Below, one piece after another: positions 27,738-34,389 of a DNA stretch of 49,655 bases. Positions within the stretch are counted from its first letter, which is position 1; the number at the start of each line of letters is the position of its first letter. The notes below the pieces were generated by a model, which was given only the letters and a program-made list of their open reading frames with translations, searched no databases and was not told the DNA's origin. The position numbers were made by a program, and so were the translations under genes. Source of the DNA: Alphaproteobacteria bacterium (lineage in GTDB: Bacteria; Pseudomonadota; Alphaproteobacteria; Reyranellales; Reyranellaceae); NCBI GenBank assembly GCA_019635875.1, contig JAHBYP010000012.1, positions 100,001 to 149,655 on the forward strand. Reading direction: 5' to 3'.

Positions 27738-29348
27738 TCAGATCGCTCCCGCGACGAAGCGCGAGATCAGCTGCGGTGCGGCAGCGTCGAAGCCGACGAC
27801 GTCGAGCATGCCGGCGTCGTCCGGATCGGCGATGGTGAAGCCGGTCGAGGTCAGGCCGACCACCACCAGCTTCGCCGCGAGGCCCGTGGCCCGCCGGTAG
27901 CGCCTGAGCGCCTCGACGGGATGCACCGCGCCGGCCCAGGTCTCGTTGTCCGTGTAGACCACGAACGCGTCGACCTTCAGGCCGTGCTCCAGCGCGTAGA
28001 GCATCGGCTGCGCGACGTCGGTGGCGCCGAACGGCAGGTTCGCCGTCATCGCCACCGCGTCGTCCAGACGCTGCCGCGCCGAGAGCGCCAGCGGCACCAG
28101 ACGATCGGTGAACGCCACCACCGCGGTCTGCGGCTCGCTCGCCAGGGTGACCAGTGCCATCGCCGCTGCCGCCTCGCGCGGCGTGAGCGGCGAGCCCGCC
28201 ACCTGGCCGGCGCCCATCGATCCCGACACGTCGAGGCCGATCAGCACCCGCTTGCCGGCCGGCTCGACGCCGGCGAAGGCGCGGTAGAACGCGCCGTCAA
28301 GGGCGTCGACGACCTTAGCCGAGGGCAGCCAGCGCAGCGAGCCGCGCACGCCGTGGCCCGAGCGATAGACCGCCAGCGCCGTCAGCACCTGCAGCGGGTG
28401 CACGCGCGCCCGACGCAGCCGCTCGACATCCGCCAGACGCTCGACCACCGTGCGCTCCGAGCCGCTGCCGGGCCTCAACAGCCCGGCCGCGGTCATCCGC
28501 GCCAGCGAGCGCAGCATCGCCGTCATCGGCATCCGCTGCAGCAGCGCCAGCCACACGTCGATCTCGTTCAGCAGCGCCGTCGGCACCACCTCGCGCGGCA
28601 GGTCGTGGTCGGCGATCAGCTTGACCGCCTCGCCCACCCGCTTGGTCTTCGCCAGACGCTCCGCCGCCGCGGTGCGCGCCAGCGCCGCCGGCAGCTCGAA
28701 GCCGCCGTCGGGCCGCGCGATGCGGTCGAACAGCGCGCGCCGCGCCACGTCCTCGGCCGGCGCCAGGGGATGCGCCAGGCGCAAGAGATCACGGTGCGAC
28801 CAGCGATGCCCCTTCTCGCCGCGGGCCTTGTACTTCATGGCCTGCAGCTCGAGGTCCGACAGCTTCTGATCGAGGTACCAGCGCGCGATCGCACGCCGCA
28901 GGCCGCGACCCCAGCCGCGCAGGCCCTGCACGTATTCGGCGAAACGCTGCAGCTGCGATCCGGTGCGCGCGACCTTGGGCAGCGCCGCGAGCGCGAGCGC
29001 ACGGGTCTGCGGCGCCTCGGCCGAGGCCGCAAGCGCCAGCGCGAACAGCGCCGGGTCGTGCTTCGGGGCGCGGCCGCCGGCGCTGATCTCGACGATCCGC
29101 GCCACGGCGCGCGCGCCGTCCGCCGCGATGACCCGCGTCACCGCCTGCGCGTTGCCACGCGTCAGCGCGACCTCCGAGGCGTAGTAGGTGCCGCCCTCGC
29201 TGCCCAGGACCAGGAAACGGTCGAGCCGCGCCCAGTCGTCGAGCGCGTAGACGTAGCCACCGGCGTCGTTCGCCGCCATCGCCTCGCCGGGCAACGGACG
29301 CTGCTGGCCCCCGAGGGGCCACCTCAACATGGTCAGGATGTTCTTCAT
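27738..29348 (-). CDS. rsr: Ro60/Rsr orthologue (TROVE and vWA domains)
   Basis: A 536-aa RNA-binding protein. The TROVE domain spans about residues 20-360: it opens LDRFLVLGSEGGTYYASEVA and has ARIVEISAGGRAPKHDPALF and MKYKARGEKGHRWSHRDLLR, all typical of Ro60. The vWA domain follows with its metal-ion site DVSGSM at about 373 and VVYTDNETWAG later. Bacterial Rsr forms a ring that binds Y RNAs and misfolded RNA ends and, with polynucleotide phosphorylase in Deinococcus, degrades or matures structured RNAs. The start at 29348 has a GGAGG Shine-Dalgarno and the gene ends in a strong terminator. No rtcA or rtcB is adjacent. YrlA-like RNAs lie about 1.1 kb upstream on the same strand. Confidence 0.93.
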   Translation of the reverse strand: MKNILTMLRWPLGGQQRPLPGEAMAANDAGGYVYALDDWARLDRFLVLGSEGGTYYASEVALTRGNAQAVTRVIAADGARAVARIVEISAGGRAPKHDPALFALALAASAEAPQTRALALAALPKVARTGSQLQRFAEYVQGLRGWGRGLRRAIARWYLDQKLSDLELQAMKYKARGEKGHRWSHRDLLRLAHPLAPAEDVARRALFDRIARPDGGFELPAALARTAAAERLAKTKRVGEAVKLIADHDLPREVVPTALLNEIDVWLALLQRMPMTAMLRSLARMTAAGLLRPGSGSERTVVERLADVERLRRARVHPLQVLTALAVYRSGHGVRGSLRWLPSAKVVDALDGAFYRAFAGVEPAGKRVLIGLDVSGSMGAGQVAGSPLTPREAAAAMALVTLASEPQTAVVAFTDRLVPLALSARQRLDDAVAMTANLPFGATDVAQPMLYALEHGLKVDAFVVYTDNETWAGAVHPVEALRRYRRATGLAAKLVVVGLTSTGFTIADPDDAGMLDVVGFDAAAPQLISRFVAGAI

Positions 29349-29387
29349 GATGCTGTCCTCCAGGCGTCGATCGCCGGCGGACAGCGC

Positions 29388-29461
29388 GGACGACGTCAGC
29401 GCTCCGCCGGTGCTCCGGCTGGTCTGGTAACTCGTGTGCGATTACCCACGATCGGTCGTCC
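29388..29461 (-). ncRNA. Candidate short Y RNA (or structured leader) just upstream of Ro60
   Basis: On the minus strand GGACGAC (29461-29455) is followed by CGAUCGUGGGUAAUCGC and the segment closes with GUCGUCC (29394-29388), pairing 7 of 7. Inside are a GGUAA/UUACC hairpin and a CCGG-AGCA-CCGG hairpin. The 5' strand (ACCGAU then GUGGGUAAUCGC) resembles the 5' strand of the tandem Y-like modules (GCCGAU then UUGGGUUAUUGC). It has no T-arm or D-arm. Deinococcus Rsr also has a Y RNA gene directly upstream. It could instead be a 5' UTR structure. Confidence 0.45.
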
Positions 29462-29583
29462 TCCGGGGGATGAAGTGGCGCCGCGCGACCCACCCGGAAG
29501 GATCGCGAGGCATGGCGTGGACAGGAACAGTCCGCGCCGATCCCACCGGCCGTCCCGTCGGGGACGACGCGATGAGGGCGCGG

Positions 29584-29612
29584 GTTGTAATCGCGGCGCG
29601 TGTCGAGCGCAA
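29584..29612 (-). promoter_or_regulatory. Possible promoter upstream of Ro60; rest of the 330-base gap
   Basis: TTGCGC (29607-29612) and TACAAC (29584-29589) are separated by 17 bases on the minus strand, a fair match to the housekeeping consensus. Transcription would start near 29577 and read through the candidate short Y RNA into Ro60. The remaining bases of 29349-29678 show no convincing gene. Confidence 0.35.
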
Positions 29613-29678
29613 CGCGGAAAACGCCATGGCGGCGCGATCGTCATGACCTGTGTCATCGATGCAACGCGCGACACCGGA

Positions 29679-30302
29679 TCAGAAGGATGGGACCCGGGCG
29701 CTTCGCCAGCTGTCGGGAATCGCCGTGCCGTTGCCGATCTTGTAGCCCGCGCCGCCGTCGCCGAGGCCGAGGTTGGACTTCGCCCATTCGCCGACGCAGT
29801 ACCAGATATCAGGCCCGGGGCAGTTCGAGCGCTGGTTGACGATGCCCGCCTTGTAGATGCCGTTGTCCGGCAGGTAGCCTTGGCGGTGGGCATAGACGTG
29901 CTTGATGCCGTGCTTCATGTACAGAAACAGCACGAGTTCGCGACCGGCCTCGACCTGCAGGTTCGTCGGCACGTTGCGCGCCGAATTGCCCGTCCACCAG
30001 ATGCCCTTCTCGGTCGGGAAATGTCCGGCGAACTCGATGGCGACGCCGACATCGTTGAAGGCGTTCGACGCCCAGAGCATGGCTTCGACCGGATGCAGCC
30101 GGACGATCTTGCCGGTCTTGGTCACGACGAAATGCGCCCTGGTGTTCTTGAACTGCATCGGCTCGCTGCCGCGATCGTCGGCGGTCTGGTGCAGGATGGC
30201 GGCGTTGACCGCCGACGCCTGCCGCGTGCCCTTGCGCTCGAGCTTGTTGCTGACGTCGGTCAGATCGACGATCTCGGGCTCGATCCACATCGCGCGTGCC
30301 AT
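29679..30302 (-). CDS. N-acetylmuramoyl-L-alanine amidase-like protein (T7 lysozyme/PGRP fold)
   Basis: A 207-aa protein of the Amidase_2 type. AAILHQTADD, YAHRQGYLPD and NCPGPDIWY provide the expected zinc ligands (His, His and Cys as in T7 lysozyme). HFVVTKTGKIVRLHPVEAML and NDVGVAIEFAGHFP match the fold core. No signal peptide is present, so it is either cytoplasmic or released by lysis, as with phage endolysins. The start at 30302 follows GGAGG. It lies between the Y-RNA-like modules and Ro60 on the same strand, 330 bases before Ro60. No other phage gene is near. A role in the RNA system is possible only by position. Confidence 0.78.
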   Translation of the reverse strand: MARAMWIEPEIVDLTDVSNKLERKGTRQASAVNAAILHQTADDRGSEPMQFKNTRAHFVVTKTGKIVRLHPVEAMLWASNAFNDVGVAIEFAGHFPTEKGIWWTGNSARNVPTNLQVEAGRELVLFLYMKHGIKHVYAHRQGYLPDNGIYKAGIVNQRSNCPGPDIWYCVGEWAKSNLGLGDGGAGYKIGNGTAIPDSWRSARVPSF

Positions 30303-30405
30303 GGTCCGCCTCCGTTGATGCCGGATGAACTCATGAATGCGCCGGCAGTAGAGCACGAAAGGGCGCGCGCCGCTGTTCCCGGGGAAACAGTCGCCGGAGG
30401 GATCG

Positions 30406-30540
30406 ACGCGGGCATGGGGTGGACTGGGAGAGCGCGTCGCCGCGCGGCCGATGCCCGTCCATGAGCTACGGCGGATTCCGCCGCCGGGAATCGAACCCGG
30501 TCCTTCGGCCTGGCAATAACCCAATACCATCGGCCCGCGC
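30406..30540 (-). ncRNA. YrlA-type Y RNA, tandem module 1
   Basis: The ends pair: GCGCGGGC (30540-30533) with GCCCGCGU (30413-30406). After an internal loop starting CGA, AUUGGG pairs with CCCAGU. The core is a permuted tRNA: an anticodon-stem analogue (GGCCGA with UCGGCC) encloses a T-arm (30484-30500; CCGGG, loop UUCGAUU, CCCGG), a closed acceptor-like hairpin (CGGCGG, AAU, CCGCCG) and a D-arm-like GCUC...GGGC. A GCGCG-GCGA-CGCGC tetraloop hairpin follows. No anticodon loop and no free CCA end exist, so it is not a tRNA gene. This matches the tRNA-mimic domain order of YrlA RNAs bound by Ro60. Confidence 0.82.
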
Positions 30541-30559
30541 CGATCCTCGCCGGAGCACC

Positions 30560-30695
30560 GCACGGGCATGTTTCGGACTGGGGCTCGCGTGTCGCCACGC
30601 GACTGTCGCTCTGCCGCTGAGCTACGGCGTCGCCGCCGCCGGGAGTCGAACCCGGGTCCAACAGTTACCGATAACCCAATCGCTTCGGCCCGTGC
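30560..30695 (-). ncRNA. YrlA-type Y RNA, tandem module 2
   Basis: Outer stem GCACGGGC (30695-30688) with GCCCGUGC (30567-30560), internal loop starting CGA, then AUUGGG with CCCAGU. Core: UUAUCG motif, ACUGU/ACAGU anticodon-stem analogue, T-arm at 30639-30655 (loop UUCGACU), acceptor hairpin CGGCG-GCGA-CGCCG and the clearest D-arm of the three, GCUC-AGCGGCA-GAGC (30608-30622). A CGCGUG-GCGA-CACGCG hairpin follows. The outer stem differs from modules 1 and 3 but stays paired. It begins 15 bases after module 3 and ends 19 bases before module 1. Confidence 0.85.
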
Positions 30696-30710
30696 AGATC
30701 CCACGGGGCG

Positions 30711-30858
30711 CGGCGGGCGTGGTGCAGGGCTGGGGTAGTCGCCGACCGGCTCGCGCCGCCCGGCGATCGGCGCTCTCCGTGAGCTAGGGCCGAAGCCTCC
30801 GGGAGTCGAACCCGGCCTCCTGCGTGGCAGGCAATAACCCAACCCACTCGGCCCGCCG
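30711..30858 (-). ncRNA. YrlA-type Y RNA, tandem module 3 (promoter-proximal)
   Basis: Outer stem CGGCGGGC (30858-30851) with GCCCGCCG (30718-30711); internal loop CGAGU opposite UGCACCAC; inner stem GGGUUGGG with CCCAGCCC (8 bp, one U-G). Core: UUAUUG motif, an extra CCUGC-CAC-GCAGG hairpin, T-arm at 30799-30815 (CCGGG-UUCGACU-CCCGG), acceptor analogue capped by a UUCG tetraloop (GGC-UUCG-GCC), and D-arm GCUC-ACGGA-GAGC (30772-30784), then a GCCGAUC/GGUCGGC stem. It is the first module after the predicted promoter and the largest of the three. Confidence 0.82.
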
Positions 30859-30873
30859 GCCGTGAGGGCGCGG

Positions 30874-30902
30874 CTTCTACGCGCCATCGGGCGGGCGGGC
30901 AA
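30874..30902 (-). promoter_or_regulatory. Predicted promoter of the Y-RNA-like cluster
   Basis: On the minus strand TTGCCC (30897-30902) and TAGAAG (30874-30879) are 17 bases apart. The expected start, near 30867, is about 9 bases before module 3. No comparable promoter was seen between the modules, so all three may come from one precursor. The rest of 30859-31079 shows nothing else clear. Confidence 0.45.
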
Positions 30903-31079
30903 CGCGAAATGCACGCGGCGCCGTCGATCGCCGGCGCACTGTGTCGTGGCGGCCACGCCTACGAAACGGCGTGTCGTCATCGTCCTCGTGCGCGCAATCG
31001 TCATTCCCGTCCGCCCACGAACCGTCCTAATCTTCGCGCTCGAATCGGGTCCGGCAGAATACGCGTACGAGGGATCGCA

Positions 31080-32957
31080 ATGGCGAAGGGCAAGAAACCG
31101 GGCAAGGGCGGCGCGAAGAGGCCAGCGGCCAAGGCGACGAAGAAGCCCGTCGCCAGGAAGCCTGCCGCGAAGGCCAAGGTCGCCACCAAGGCGAAGGCAA
31201 AGGCCAAGCCGATCGCCGCCAAGCCCGTGGTGCCGCCCGCGCGGCCCGCGCCGCGGCGGCCGGTGAAGGCGCGCGCATCGTCCGTGCGCATGCCCGCGGC
31301 ACGGCCCGCCGGCAAGCACCACGTGGCGCCGGTGGGCGCCAACATCTTCGAGCGCGATCTCGATCGCAACGCCGCCAACTACGCGCCGCTCACGCCGCTG
31401 CAATTCCTCGAGCGTTCCGCCAGCGTGTATCCCGACCGCCCATCCGTGGTGCACGGCAAGCGCCGCTACACCTGGCGGCAGACCTACGAACGCGCCCGCC
31501 GGCTGGCCTCGGCACTGGACAAGTGCGGCATCGGCATCGGCGACACCGTGTCGGTCATGGCGCCCAACATCCCGGAGATCTACGAGGCGCATTTCGGCGT
31601 GCCGATGTGCGGCGCGGTGCTCAACGCGCTCAACACGCGGCTCGACGCGGCGATGATCGCCTTCATTCTGGACCACAGCGAGACCAAGGTGCTGATGGCC
31701 GACCGCGAGTTTCACGGCGTGATCAGGGATGCCCTGGCCAAAGCCACCGTGAAGCCGCTGGTGATCGACATTGCCGATTCGGAGTATGCCGGCGGCGAGC
31801 CGGTCGGCGATCTCACCTACGAGGACTTCATCGCCGGCGGCGACCCCGACCATGCCTGGGAATACCCCGCTGACGAGTGGAATGCGATCTCGCTGAACTA
31901 CACTTCGGGCACCACCGGCAACCCCAAGGGCGTGGTCTTCCATCACCGCGGCGCCACGCTGTCGGCCTATGGCAACGCCACGCAGTGGGCGATGGGCATG
32001 CATCCCACGTACCTGTGGACGCTGCCGATGTTCCATTGCAACGGCTGGTGCTTTCCCTGGACTCTCGCGCTGGTCGCCGGCACCAGCGTCTGCCTGCGGC
32101 GCATCAGCGCCAAGACCATCTTCGACGCGCTGGCCGACGAGGACGTCTCGCACATGTGCGGCGCGCCGGTGATCCTGAACTTCATCATCAACGCCGCGCC
32201 GGAGGAACGCCGCGAATTGCCCTACACCGTCGAGTTCATGACCGCGGCGGCGCCGCCGCCGGCTGCCGTGCTCGAGGCGGTGGAGAAGCAGGGCTTCCAC
32301 ATCACCCATGTCTACGGCCTGACCGAGGTCTATGGCCCGGCCACGGTCTGCGCCTGGCACGACGAATGGGACCAGCTCTCGAGCGCCGAGCGGGCCAGGC
32401 TGAAGGCGCGCCAGGGCGTGCGCTACGCCGCCGAGGACGGCGTGGCGGTGCTCGATCCCTTGACGATGATGCCGGTGGCCAACGATGGCGCGACCATGGG
32501 CGAGGTGTTCTTCCGCGGCAATCTGGTGATGAAGGGCTACCTGAAGAATCCCAAGGCGACGCAGGAGGCCTTCGCCGGCGGCTGGTTCCATTCCGGCGAT
32601 CTCGGCGTGGCGCATGCCGACGGCTACATCGAGCTGCGCGACCGCTCGAAGGACATCATCATCTCCGGCGGCGAGAACATCTCGACCATCGAGGTCGAAG
32701 GCGTCCTGTACCAGCATCCCGCCGTGCTGGAAGCCGCCGTCGTGGCGCGGCCGGACGAGAAATGGGGCGAGACGCCCTGCGCCTTCGTCGTGCTCAAGCC
32801 CGGCATGAGCGCCACGGCCGAGGAGATCACCGCCTTCTGCCGCGCCAACATGGCCGGCTACAAGATTCCGCGCACCATCGTCTTCCGCGACCTGCCCAAG
32901 ACCTCGACGGGCAAGGTGCAGAAATTCGTGCTGCGCGACTGGGCGAAGGCGCTCTAA
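31080..32957 (+). CDS. Acyl-CoA synthetase (AMP-binding) with a Lys/Ala-rich N-terminal extension
   Basis: A 625-aa fusion. Residues 1-75 are a histone-H1-like basic tail (KKPGKGGAKRPAAKATKKPV and similar). The enzyme proper begins near NIFERDLDRNAANYAPLTPL. It has the AMP-binding signature LNYTSGTTGNPKGVVFHHRG, MFHCNGWCFPW, VYGLTEVYGP, GWFHSGDLGVAHADGYIELR, the hinge DRSKDIIISGGENIS and the catalytic Lys in LPKTSTGKVQKFVLRDW. This is the medium- or short-chain acyl-CoA ligase (AlkK/DmdB-like) type; the substrate is unknown. The ATG at 31080 follows GAGGG. A Met at about residue 71 would give a normal-length enzyme. A srfA-like gene starts 15 bases after its stop. Confidence 0.88.
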   Translation: MAKGKKPGKGGAKRPAAKATKKPVARKPAAKAKVATKAKAKAKPIAAKPVVPPARPAPRRPVKARASSVRMPAARPAGKHHVAPVGANIFERDLDRNAANYAPLTPLQFLERSASVYPDRPSVVHGKRRYTWRQTYERARRLASALDKCGIGIGDTVSVMAPNIPEIYEAHFGVPMCGAVLNALNTRLDAAMIAFILDHSETKVLMADREFHGVIRDALAKATVKPLVIDIADSEYAGGEPVGDLTYEDFIAGGDPDHAWEYPADEWNAISLNYTSGTTGNPKGVVFHHRGATLSAYGNATQWAMGMHPTYLWTLPMFHCNGWCFPWTLALVAGTSVCLRRISAKTIFDALADEDVSHMCGAPVILNFIINAAPEERRELPYTVEFMTAAAPPPAAVLEAVEKQGFHITHVYGLTEVYGPATVCAWHDEWDQLSSAERARLKARQGVRYAAEDGVAVLDPLTMMPVANDGATMGEVFFRGNLVMKGYLKNPKATQEAFAGGWFHSGDLGVAHADGYIELRDRSKDIIISGGENISTIEVEGVLYQHPAVLEAAVVARPDEKWGETPCAFVVLKPGMSATAEEITAFCRANMAGYKIPRTIVFRDLPKTSTGKVQKFVLRDWAKAL

Positions 32958-32972
32958 CCAGACAGGGGTGCC

Positions 32973-34301
32973 GTGGCCGGCACGACTCTCGTCCGCACCA
33001 CGCTGAGCGGCGTCCGCCCCCTGGGCGTGCGCGGCGAGCCGCTGCACGCCACGCACGAGCAGATCCGCGGCGTGGTCCGCCGTCGGCTGGGCGAACGGCA
33101 CGCGCGCCTGCTGGCCGAGCCGCAGCCCGACGACGCCGGCCGCCGCATCGACTGGTACAGCGACATGGCGGGCACTGTTCGCCCGATGGCGTCGTTGCCG
33201 GAGACCGAGCGCGTTACTGCGCTGGCCGATGTCGACACGCTGGTCGCCGACATCGCCGGCCTTGGCGCGCAGTTGCAGCAGGCACCATCGGCCGACGCGC
33301 GCATCACCGGCCAGGCGATCGAGCTCGCCTGTCGCCGCCCGTCCGACGAATACGTGTTCCTGGTCGGCGATCAGCCTGTGATCGTGTGCTGGGGCTACGA
33401 GCCCGATTCCGCCAGCACGTTGCTGCCGCCGGCGTTTCCGGCGGCGGCGCCCGCCGCCGTCGCAGAGCCGGTGCCGGCGATCGCGGCGGCGCCACCGCCG
33501 CCTGCGTCAGCGCCGGTGGCCGTCGCTGCCGCGCCTTTTCCGTGGCTCGGCTGGCTGCTGGCGAGCGCGCTGGCCATCGTGCTGGCGCTGACCGCGGCCT
33601 ACGTGCTGCGTCAGTTTCTGCCGGAATCACCGATCATCGCCGTGACGCACCTGCCGCCGCCGCCCGCGCCGGCCGTCCCGCCGGCGCCGCCCGATCCGCG
33701 CATCGGCCTGCATGCGGCATTGGGCGAGGCGCAGGCCGAGGCCGACAGGCTGCGTGCCATGCTGGCATCGTTGCGCGACGAGTTCGCCGCCAAGCGCGCG
33801 GCCTGCCCGCCCCCCAAGCCGCCGGAACCCCCGCCGCCACCGCCCAAGCCGCCGCAGGTCGTGGAGAAGAAGCCTGATCCACCCAAACCGCCGCCCAAGC
33901 CGCCGCAGGATCCGATCCTCAAGCTGCCGCCCAAGGCGACCAACGACTACAGCTTCCTCAAAGGCTGCTGGCGCGGCGATTCGTTCCGCTACACGCCGCG
34001 CCATGCGCCGGGCCATCACACCTATTGCTTCGACGAGCACGGCAATGGCCAGCTGGTCTTCGTCTGGCAGAACGGCACCACCTGCCGCGCGCCGGCACGG
34101 GCCCGCTTCCAGGGCGACACGCTGCAGATCGCCGACGCCGACACCAACTGCAGCGACGGCAGCTTCTGGTCGCAGGACCGCCTGCTGTGCCGCCCGGACG
34201 CAAGCGGCGTCGCGCAGTGCAGCGGCGAAACCAACCTGCCGGGACCGGGCGGTCGCCGCAATCCCGCCACATCCTTCACCGTGCGCCTGCACCGCCGGTA
34301 G
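32973..34301 (+). CDS. SrfA-like membrane protein, tandem copy 1
   Basis: A 442-aa bitopic membrane protein. The cytoplasmic N-terminal domain (about 1-145) includes HARLLAEPQPDDAGRRIDWY and RRPSDEYVFLVGDQPVIVCW. One transmembrane helix lies at about 191-212 (WLGWLLASALAIVLALTAAY). A coiled segment (AQAEADRLRAMLASLRDEFA), a Pro/Lys-rich linker (VVEKKPDPPKPPPKPPQ once) and a C-terminal domain with conserved Cys residues (SFLKGCWRGDSF, YCFDEHGNGQ, GTTCRAPARA) follow, presumably in the periplasm. The layout resembles Salmonella SrfA, a protein of unclear function encoded with srfB and srfC; neither is seen here. It starts at GTG after AGGGGTG, 15 bases after the synthetase gene. Confidence 0.75.
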   Translation: MAGTTLVRTTLSGVRPLGVRGEPLHATHEQIRGVVRRRLGERHARLLAEPQPDDAGRRIDWYSDMAGTVRPMASLPETERVTALADVDTLVADIAGLGAQLQQAPSADARITGQAIELACRRPSDEYVFLVGDQPVIVCWGYEPDSASTLLPPAFPAAAPAAVAEPVPAIAAAPPPPASAPVAVAAAPFPWLGWLLASALAIVLALTAAYVLRQFLPESPIIAVTHLPPPPAPAVPPAPPDPRIGLHAALGEAQAEADRLRAMLASLRDEFAAKRAACPPPKPPEPPPPPPKPPQVVEKKPDPPKPPPKPPQDPILKLPPKATNDYSFLKGCWRGDSFRYTPRHAPGHHTYCFDEHGNGQLVFVWQNGTTCRAPARARFQGDTLQIADADTNCSDGSFWSQDRLLCRPDASGVAQCSGETNLPGPGGRRNPATSFTVRLHRR

Positions 34302-34389
34302 GAAGGCGAAACCGTTGCGCCCGAGGCGCGCCATAATTGGCCCCGCATAATCGGCGCCCCGAACGAACGCGAGTCGCAGAGTCTTTGCC

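Noticed and set aside
29442..29627. A 61-codon minus-strand ORF between the amidase and Ro60
   Set aside because: Arg/Ser/Thr-rich sequence typical of spurious high-GC frames; it overlaps the predicted promoter and the Y-like hairpin.
30484..30815. Three sequences that look like tRNA T-arms (CCGGG-UUCGANU-CCCGG), suggesting tRNA genes or tRNA pseudogenes
   Set aside because: In each, the D-arm follows the T-arm and the acceptor-like stem is closed by a 3-4 base loop; there is no anticodon loop or CCA end. A Y-RNA tRNA mimic explains all three better.
29679..33101. A minus-strand open frame of 1140 codons
   Set aside because: Only the last 207 codons encode the amidase from its own start. 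The rest is antisense to the acyl-CoA synthetase and runs through the RNA modules.
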